From Verrucomicrobiaceae bacterium (GTDB lineage Bacteria; Verrucomicrobiota; Verrucomicrobiia; Verrucomicrobiales; Verrucomicrobiaceae): a stretch of DNA of 64,000 bases. The notes below the pieces were generated by a model. That model had not been told where the DNA came from. It worked only from the letters and a program-made list of their open reading frames with translations, and searched no databases. This document shows, piece after piece, positions 59,104-64,000 of the stretch. Each line of letters begins with the position of its first letter. Position 1 is the stretch's first letter. The stretch covers positions 13,697 through 77,696 of the forward strand of contig JAGKWZ010000008.1 in NCBI GenBank assembly GCA_021151605.1, read 5' to 3'. The position numbers and the translations under genes are program-made.

Positions 59104-60603
59104 TTACTTTTGAGCATCCGCGTCTGAGCGGACAAATAGCGACATGGAGAAACGGCTAAAGAGCGACCCCGAGGCCACGTAGAGGAAGCCAAACATGAAG
59201 AGGCTCCGGAACGGCAGGGCTCCCCAGTCCTTCATCTCGATGGCCAGCCAGATGAGCCAGCCAAAGTAGCCGGCGAGCATGAGTTCGATCCAGAGGCCCA
59301 CGGACTTGCCTGCTTTGTAATGGAAGGACTTCTTCGAGGCTTCGGCGCGGTTGTTCACCCCATACTTCGGCGTGCGGACGAACTCAGACTGCTTCCCGAG
59401 CAGGGCTTCGATCACGGCCTTGGCATTGTTGATGGTCATGCCGATGCCCAGTGCCATGAAGAAGGGGATGAATGGCAGCGTCTTCAGCCAGCCCCAGCGG
59501 CTCTGAGCCCCCTGAGCGGTGAGGTAAAAGGCGATGACGGCGATGGTGGCAAAGAAGAAGACGGGCAGGTCGAGGAAGACGGCCTTTTGCCAGGAGTTCT
59601 GCGGCAGGAAATCGACGGGATAGACGAGCACGAGCGAGACAAGCGTGAGCAGGTTGGCGAAGTTCGCGCCTAGATGCGCGGTGGCCTCGAACTTGGTGTG
59701 GAAGGGCACATCACTGCGCCAGACCTGACCGAGCATCTTGAGGCAGACCTGGATGGAGCCTTTGACCCAGCGGTGCTGCTGAGATTTGTAGCCATCCATG
59801 TCCGGCGGCAGCTCGGCGGGCACGAGGACGTCATTCAGATACACGAAGCGCCAGCCTTTGAACTGCGCACGGTAGGTGAGATCGAGATCCTCGGTCAGCG
59901 TGTCCGCACGCCAGCCGCCTGCGTCGTCGATGGTCGTGCGCCGCCAGAGTCCGGCGGTGCCGTTGAAATTACAAAACTCACCCCAGCGGCTGCGCGAGGT
60001 CTGCTCCAGCATCAGATGACCATCGAGCAGGATGCCCTGGAGACGGGTGAGCAGGCTGTAGTCGCGGTTCCGGTGCACCCAGCGCGCCTGCACGATGCCC
60101 ACCTTCGGATCGGTGAAGTGGTGGATCGTCTTCAGCAGAAAGTCGGGCTCTGGGGCGAAGTCGGCATCGAAGATGGCGATGAACTCGCCCTTCACCGTGG
60201 CCAGGCCTTCCTCCAGCGCGCCCGCTTTGTAGCCCTGACGGTTCACACGATGGCGATACTCGACCTCGAATCCCTGCTCACGGAGCCGCTGCGCGTGGGC
60301 TTCCCCGAGGGCGACGGTTTCATCCGTGGAATCATCCAGGAACTGGATCTGTAGGCGGTCCTTCGGGTAATCCAGCGCGCTGATGTGACTGATGAGCTGG
60401 TCGAGCACGTCCGCCTCATTAAAAATAGGAAGCTGGACGGTGACGACGGGCAGCTCGGCAAACTCCCGCAAAGCCTCAGGCCGCTTCCTTCGGTGCCACC
60501 AATAGCCATACAGCACCTTGATCTTGTGCGCGCCGAAGGCGGACAATCCGAGGCAAAGAATGATGTAGCTGGCGAGCCAGAGGAGGGTTTCCCACCGGGG
60601 CAT
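59104..60603 (-). CDS. Processive glycosyltransferase family 2 membrane protein (CslA/glucomannan synthase-like)
   Basis: This 499-residue protein starts MPRWETLLWLASYIILCLGL with a first membrane helix and has the cytosolic GT2 domain. VTVQLPIFNEADVLDQLISH is followed by LDDSTDETV, FIAIFDADFAPEPDFLLKTI, GGWRADTLTEDLDLTYRAQF and the QxxRW motif in KSQQHRWVKGSIQVC. After it come four to five further membrane helices. The D, DxD, D, QxxRW set is that of processive beta-glycan synthases such as plant CslA mannan synthase and bacterial glucan/mannan synthases. It would make and export a linear polysaccharide. It is separate from the main glycan locus by 13 kb and stands alone. Confidence 0.9.
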   Translation of the reverse strand: MPRWETLLWLASYIILCLGLSAFGAHKIKVLYGYWWHRRKRPEALREFAELPVVTVQLPIFNEADVLDQLISHISALDYPKDRLQIQFLDDSTDETVALGEAHAQRLREQGFEVEYRHRVNRQGYKAGALEEGLATVKGEFIAIFDADFAPEPDFLLKTIHHFTDPKVGIVQARWVHRNRDYSLLTRLQGILLDGHLMLEQTSRSRWGEFCNFNGTAGLWRRTTIDDAGGWRADTLTEDLDLTYRAQFKGWRFVYLNDVLVPAELPPDMDGYKSQQHRWVKGSIQVCLKMLGQVWRSDVPFHTKFEATAHLGANFANLLTLVSLVLVYPVDFLPQNSWQKAVFLDLPVFFFATIAVIAFYLTAQGAQSRWGWLKTLPFIPFFMALGIGMTINNAKAVIEALLGKQSEFVRTPKYGVNNRAEASKKSFHYKAGKSVGLWIELMLAGYFGWLIWLAIEMKDWGALPFRSLFMFGFLYVASGSLFSRFSMSLFVRSDADAQK

Positions 60604-60687
60604 AGAAAGGGGCGGAAGAAAAGGAAGGGTCCGCAGAGGACAGGATGCCGGGGCCGAAATCAACCCCGGAAAGATGCTCTCACCAAA

Positions 60688-60709
60688 GTAGATCGAACTT
60701 CCAAGTTCG
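60688..60709 (+). repeat. REP hairpin (GTAG plus CGAACTT stem)
   Basis: GTAG at 60688-60691 is followed by CGAACTT (60694-60700), CC, and AAGTTCG (60703-60709), a perfect 7-bp stem. Same layout as the REPs near 52.2 kb but with a different stem. Confidence 0.65.
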
Positions 60710-60723
60710 GTCCGGGCCGCTGG

Positions 60724-60890
60724 CTCCCTCTCCCCGGCAGTGCATTTCGTTTCCCCACCATATCTCATTCCAGGGAGAAGGTTGGGGTGAGGTGGCCGAC
60801 ACCTTGCCGTACGATCCAGAAGCTCCCCTCACCTAACCTCTCCCCACAGGGACATCTGGTGGCGAAACACGTCCGCAGCGGGGAGAGGGA
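60724..60890. repeat. Nested palindrome of about 165 bp
   Basis: Outer arms CTCCCTCTCCCCGGC (60724-60738) and GCGGGGAGAGGGA (60878-60890) enclose inner arms GGGAGAAGGTTGGGGTGAGG (60773-60792) and CCCCTCACCTAACCTCTCCC (near 60824-60844). The structure would fold as a double hairpin. It resembles the 'ccctctcccc... gggagaggtt.gg.gagg' repeat families widespread in intergenic DNA. No coding frame here. Confidence 0.65.
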
Positions 60891-60897
60891 CCGCCGT

Positions 60898-61348
60898 TCT
60901 AGCGCACCCCACCATTGCTAAAGCGAGCCACTGGCCGTGCGTTTGGACGACTCAGGGGTGAGCCTCAGCAGGCTAATCTCCAGTCAGACGTGCCCACGGT
61001 CCCGATCAGCTCCGAACTCCAGCGGGGGCCGGTGTTTGCGACGATATGGGGCGGGCCATGACCGGGGGTTCGTTCCTCAACCCCGGCTATTCATGGGCTA
61101 GCCCTCCGGGATTGCTTGGGTGTTTCGTCCATGTGTGAATCTTCGTATTTCCGGGCGTTCCTTCAAGGGTAATCGCGGGTGCCAATGAACCATTTCGCAA
61201 GGTTCTGAGATTCATTTGTCATGTTTTGTCATGCAACCTAGTGCCAACAGCCTCGCTTCAACGGAGCCGCACACCGGAGTGTGCGGAATGCAGGATGTAG
61301 TTGTGCTGTTCACCACATCGCTGAGCTCATCCAATCGCGACCGACCAA
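60898..61348. other. Gene-free stretch with one perfect hairpin
   Basis: No supported gene is present. A perfect 8-bp stem with loop CGGA, CCGCACAC (61267-61274) and GTGTGCGG (61279-61286), stands out. Between about 61,050 and 61,110 the text GGGGGTTCGTTCCTCAACCC and GGCTAGCCCTCCGGG looks like another dispersed repeat with partial dyad symmetry. Confidence 0.5.
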
Positions 61349-61494
61349 GGGCATTTGGGGCGTTTCGGGCATTTTATAGCTCTGCCAAAACTCCAGGGTT
61401 TTTAATGGGAGAAAAAAATAAAAAGAGAGAGTATATAAAGGGGGATAGTACACACACAGGGGAGATGATGCCTGAAATGCCCCGAATGCCCTTA
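61349..61494 (+). repeat. Arm-core-arm element, copy 1 (arm unit ATGCCC-NNN)
   Basis: The left arm (61349-61375) is GGGCATTTGGGGCGTTTCGG and onward. Read from the other strand it consists of 9-base units ATGCCCGAA, ACGCCCCAA, ATGCCC. The right arm (61468-61494) is ATGCCTGAA, ATGCCCCGA, ATGCCCTTA. The core (61376-61467) contains TAGCTCTGCCAAAACTCC, AATAAAAAGAGAGAG, TATATAAAG and ATAGTACACACACAGGGG. From the ATG at 61468 a short frame gives MPEMPRMPLEGQVRNQP then stop at 61521. The minus strand outwards from the core gives MPETPQMPL. Copies at 62587 and 63095 share the core only. Confidence 0.9.
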
Positions 61495-61521
61495 GAGGGC
61501 CAAGTGCGCAACCAGCCGTGA

Positions 61522-62089
61522 AGCTGGAGGGAGCAGTCATTAAAGCATAACCGGGCAGATCCTCTTTCATCCAGCGAGCCTAGGGTGGCGGATTCGCTGC
61601 TGTGTTGACTGTGGCCCGCCCCCTGAGATGTGTGTAGCGACTTGTGATCGGCAGTTGGGCCGCGCTGGCCGGTGTTTTCAGAGGGGTTTGCGGGCTTTGA
61701 ACTCCGCTCTGCTTTCCCGCAGTGCCAAGCAGGCACTTCCTGGCGATGACAAGATTGGCCAGAGCAAAGAGCACTCCCAGCTGCGCCGCGTTTTCCTGAT
61801 TCCGCAATAACGCACCTTGCGGAGCCTGAAGAGGTTCGTCACGACATGGAACGGATGCTCTCTACCAGTGCTCTTGCATTGAGCTGCTCGTAGCCCTGGG
61901 CAGATCCTTCATCCAGCTCTCCATGATTGCCCTGACCCTGCCGCGTCGGGATACCACGCGCCATTCCAGGGCCTGATCTCAGGGCGCATCTCAACACCAG
62001 GTAGCCGGCGTCGGCATGCACCTCCGCTTCCTCCATTTACGGAAGCCGTGCGACTGGCTGTTGTCCGACACGTTGGCCTCCGTGCTAGT
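61522..62089. other. Gene-free stretch between element copy 1 and the RAYT relic
   Basis: No intact gene or known domain is recognised. Frames on both strands are short and interrupted. A minus-strand frame at 61580-61807 (NAAQLGVLFALANLVIARKC) might be a transposase relic, but I cannot support that. This looks like decayed accessory DNA. Confidence 0.4.
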
Positions 62090-62370
62090 GATGCTTTGCC
62101 CCAATCGTGACCGCCGCTTCTTCCTGCACACGCTCGGCCAGGCCTGTGAAGCAACCAGCTGGCGTGTGAATGCCTAGGTCTTGATGGGGGATCACTACCA
62201 TCTCTTCATCCAGAGTCCAGAGCCGAATCAGGTGGCGGGCATTGACTGGCTGCAAAACACGCTGACACGGCGCCACAACGCGCGCCACCGGAAGTGGGGA
62301 CGCTTGTTTGGTGACCGCTACAAGGCGGTGATCGTGCAGGGTGATGACCGCTACCATTACAGACCTTGAT
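62090..62370 (+). pseudogene. REP-associated tyrosine transposase (RAYT, IS200-like) relic
   Basis: The plus-strand frame reads NRDRRFFLHTLGQACEATSW, RVNA, then a TAG stop at the position of the usual tyrosine (AYVLM). It continues as VLMGDHYHLFIQSPEPNQVA, GIDWLQNTLTRRHNARHRKW and GRLFGDRYKAVIVQGDDRYH. DHYHL is the HUH motif of Y1 transposases, and the 'L.GRyKA..vq' block is RAYT-specific. The N-terminal half is unrecognisable and the C-terminus stops at TGA shortly after YHY. With a nonsense codon and missing ends it cannot be functional. It lies between copies 1 and 2 of the arm-core-arm element. Confidence 0.85.
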
Positions 62371-62586
62371 TGATTAATGGGATCAGAAATCGAGTCGCAA
62401 GGATCTGCTGCTTCAGTTTAAGGAACGCGAAATGGGTGGGGGCTTGCTGCTTTCCGGTGAGTATTCCAAAGAGTCACACAAGCACCCGCTTCATGTGCGC
62501 CAGGCAGAATGGCACTGGCCATGACGTGCTTCGAGAGCTGTTCGGTGCCGTTTCCTCCCCTAGAATCCCCTCTGGAGGCCAAATGT
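62371..62586. other. Gene-free stretch
   Basis: Nothing recognisable on either strand between the RAYT relic and element copy 2. Short frames exist but show no family feature. Confidence 0.4.
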
Positions 62587-62733
62587 GGCGCATTTGGCGC
62601 ATTTATCGCATTCTGTAGCTCTGCCAAAACTCCCGACCTTTAATCAGGGGAAAATAATAAAAAGAGAGAGAATAAAAGAGTGTATAGTACACACACAGGG
62701 GAACCAATGCGCGAAATGCGTCAAATGCGCAAC
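62587..62733 (+). repeat. Arm-core-arm element, copy 2 (arm unit ATGCGC-NAA)
   Basis: The left arm (62587-62612), read from the other strand, is made of ATGCGATAA, ATGCGCCAA, ATGCGCCA. The right arm (62707-62733) is ATGCGCGAA, ATGCGTCAA, ATGCGCAAC. The core (62613-62706) shares TAGCTCTGCCAAAACTCC, AAAATAATAAAAAGAGAGAG and ATAGTACACACACAGGGG with copies 1 and 3. AGGGGA lies 6-7 bases before the ATG at 62707, which opens MREMRQMRNQP and stops at 62742. Copies 1 and 2 also share the CGCAACCAGCC that follows the arm. Confidence 0.9.
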
Positions 62734-62742
62734 CAGCCTTGA

Positions 62743-63094
62743 TGTCAGGTCGTTGCTGCCGCGCCAAGAGTCCCGCGCAAACACTACTGGCAGCTTTCGG
62801 CACCGGGAGATATGCTTCAGGAGAATGTCCGTGCAAGCTGATCCGAGTCACAACAAAGAGAGTCAGTCCCTCATGACCCGGTTAGAGGCGAGATGCCGCA
62901 ACCGGAGGATTCCTTAACATGCCGATGTTTGCAGCGAACTCTTTGGCCCACATCGGTGTTTACGACTGAAGCCGGCGGATGAACTCGACACTGGTCAGTC
63001 ATCGGCTATTTTGGGGCTGATCTGGCTCTCGCCAATGAACTTACCGTTGGTCCTCAGGTGTTTCGTGTCTGGTTATCCCCCCATGAGCCAATTT
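62743..63094. other. Gene-free stretch
   Basis: Between copy 2 and copy 3 there are only short frames. The text CCGGTTAGAGGCGAGATGCC with GCAACCGG nearby shows weak dyad symmetry. No gene or RNA is supported. Confidence 0.4.
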
Positions 63095-63233
63095 TGGGCA
63101 CATCGGGCACGTTGTAGCTCTGCCAAAACTCCAGGACTTTAAATTGGGGGAAAATAATAAAAAGAGAGAGTATATAAAGGGTCATAGTACAGACACAGAG
63201 GCAGGAGTGTCCAAAGTGCCTAATGTGCCCGTG
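63095..63233 (+). repeat. Arm-core-arm element, copy 3 (arm unit GTGCCC-NAN)
   Basis: The left arm (63095-63113), read from the other strand, has GTGCCCGAT and GTGCCCAA. The right arm (63207-63233) is GTGTCCAAA, GTGCCTAAT, GTGCCCGTG. The core (63114-63206) carries TAGCTCTGCCAAAACTCC, GGGGAAAATAATAAAAAGAG, AGAGTATATAAAGGG and ATAGTACAGACACAG. AGGCAGGA sits directly before the GTG at 63207. Unlike copies 1 and 2, the right-arm frame does not stop but leads into the exonuclease-like reading frame. Confidence 0.88.
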
Positions 63234-64000
63234 GGCAGGTTCATCACCGTCGGCTCAGAGTTGCCTGCCATCGCCGCCGCGATCCGTGAATCACGCTCTG
63301 TCGCGCTCGATCTGGAAACCTACGGCCCGCGCAAAGGCGATGGTCTCGATCCCTGGGCCGGTGACATCCGGCTGCTGTCGCTGTGCGTGCCAGACCAGGA
63401 GCCGTGGATTCTGGATCTGCGCGCCATCGGCCACGACCTCGGCGAGCTGAAGACGGCGCTCGAAGCGGTGGAGATCATCGCCCACAACGCCAAGTTCGAT
63501 CTGCTCTGGCTTCGCGTGAAGTGCGGGCTGCGTGCCACGCGCGTGTTCTGCACCTTGGTGGCGGCTCGTTTGCTCGTCGCAGGCACCAAACCTGGCAACG
63601 ACCTCGACGGCTGGCTGAGCTATTTCAGCGTGGCTTTTAAAGGCCATCTGCGTGACACTGGCTGCCTTCGAGATGGATTCCGCCCCATCCCACCCTCGCG
63701 CCAGCCACAGACGCGCCAGAGGGCTGTTTGCGGACCAATGCGGGCGGTCTCACCTACCCTCGTGCAGCACGCTCAGCGCTTCATCAATAGCCCTTTGGTT
63801 CATCGCTTGAATGTCGAATTGCCCCCAAGGAACAGGTGCCGCTCGAGGTGTGTGCCAAGCGCCGCAAGCCACCTAAACGGCGCTGAAACGCGAACTCGGG
63901 AAACTCGGGAAACTCGGGAAACTCGTGCGCGGGACGAGAAAGAAAAGCGCCGCGCGCGAACTCGGGAAACTCGTCCCACCCCCTTTAGGGGGAGACGAGT
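63207..64000 (+). CDS. 3'-5' exonuclease-like (DEDD) protein, truncated; open to window edge
   Basis: From the GTG at 63207 the frame reads VSKVPNVPVGRFITVGSELP, AIAAAIRESRSVALDLETYG and PRKGDGLDPWAGDIRLLSLC. It then has DQEPWILDLRAIGHDLGELK, EIIAHNAKFDLLWLRVKCGL and RVFCTLVAARLLVAGTKPGN. VALDLETYG is ExoI (DxE) and AHNAKFDLLWL is ExoII of DEDD exonucleases of the DNA-polymerase-I/RNase-D type. After about residue 145 (near 63,648) the family pattern is lost: the ExoIII motif does not appear, and the frame stays open through basic, repeat-derived sequence to the edge. The gene is therefore probably a truncated relic, though its start lies in element copy 3. Confidence 0.65.
   Translation, partial: MSKVPNVPVGRFITVGSELPAIAAAIRESRSVALDLETYGPRKGDGLDPWAGDIRLLSLCVPDQEPWILDLRAIGHDLGELKTALEAVEIIAHNAKFDLLWLRVKCGLRATRVFCTLVAARLLVAGTKPGNDLDGWLSYFSVAFKGHLRDTGCLRDGFRPIPPSRQPQTRQRAVCGPMRAVSPTLVQHAQRFINSPLVHRLNVELPPRNRCRSRCVPSAASHLNGAETRTRETRETRETRARDEKEKRRARTRETRPTPFRGRR
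63893..64000. repeat. 9-bp tandem array AACTCGGGA and terminal palindrome cut by window edge
   Basis: Three full copies of AACTCGGGA (63893-63919) are followed by AACTCGTG. After 32 bases another AACTCGGGA (63959-63967) and AACTCGTCC occur. The window ends in a palindrome: ACTCGTC (63969-63975) pairs with GACGAGT (63994-64000), around CCCCC-TTTA-GGGGG (63979-63992). The arms continue the same 9-base register, so the element very likely extends beyond the window. Confidence 0.85.

Noticed and set aside
60604..63206. tRNA or rRNA genes in the gene-poor end
   Set aside because: No cloverleaf-like arrangement with a GTTCGANNC arm or rRNA core sequence could be found; the hairpins there are REP-like.
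61349..63233. CRISPR array
   Set aside because: Units are 9 bp and contiguous, without spacers of constant length; the shared part is a 93-bp core present only three times, and no cas gene is near.

Overview
The window is a high-GC bacterial chromosome segment. Gene content suggests Verrucomicrobiota, probably a Verrucomicrobiaceae/Prosthecobacter-like organism. That is an inference from the combination of a carbamoyltransferase-SxtJ-DUF5989 triad, an RpiB-GlyA fusion, TIR-WD40 relics, GTAG-type REPs with a RAYT-type transposase relic, and a very large FkbM-rich glycan locus. No rRNA, tRNA or marker gene is present to prove it.

Region 1 (1-46,252, all on the minus strand) is one huge surface-polysaccharide locus. 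Genes mostly abut or overlap by 1-4 bases (ATGA, GTGA, TGATG), so it is read from about 46.25 kb downwards. It starts with a carbamoyltransferase, rmlA and rmlB, and a Wzm-type permease. Glycosyltransferases (about 13 loci) then alternate with methyltransferases (about 11, including four FkbM, one TylF-like and one CmcI-like). There are also a Wzt-type ATPase with a damaged 5' end, a Wzx-type flippase, a Wzy-like polymerase, a Gfo/Idh/MocA-epimerase fusion, a DegT aminotransferase next to a hexapeptide acetyltransferase, two OafA-type acyltransferases, two asparagine-synthetase-like amidotransferases, an SGNH protein, the SxtI/J/K-like triad, and GDP-mannose 3,5-epimerase. A rho-independent terminator at about 1.27 kb separates the last two genes. 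Together these would build nucleotide sugars, assemble a long repeat unit, and modify it heavily with methyl, carbamoyl, acyl and possibly amide groups before export.

Region 2 (46.5-51.0 kb) is ordinary: glutaredoxin, a phospholipase-D/cardiolipin-synthase-like lipoprotein, an FKBP-type isomerase, a low-molecular-weight phosphatase, and an RpiB-GlyA fusion.

Region 3 (51.1-56.5 kb) is an accessory patch between glyA and recF. One large WD40 protein (14 blades) carries a frame-broken relic of a TIR domain upstream. Three partial copies of its 3' end lie beside it. Between these copies sit two cassettes: a small protein plus an HNH nuclease with one nonsense codon, and a UPF0175-DUF3368 toxin-antitoxin pair. 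REP/REPIN palindromes sit exactly at the gene ends and supply their TAG stop codons.

Region 4 (56.7-60.6 kb) has recF, a gamma-glutamylcyclotransferase-like gene, a long REPIN, a lipoate/biotin ligase-family gene and a processive GT2.

Region 5 (60.6-64.0 kb) is gene-poor. It holds palindromes, a RAYT relic, and three copies of an unusual element. Each has a conserved core of about 93 bp flanked by inverted arms made of tandem 9-bp units, and the unit sequence differs between copies but matches between the two arms of each copy. The third copy runs straight into an open exonuclease-like reading frame. The window ends in another 9-bp tandem array and a palindrome cut by the edge.
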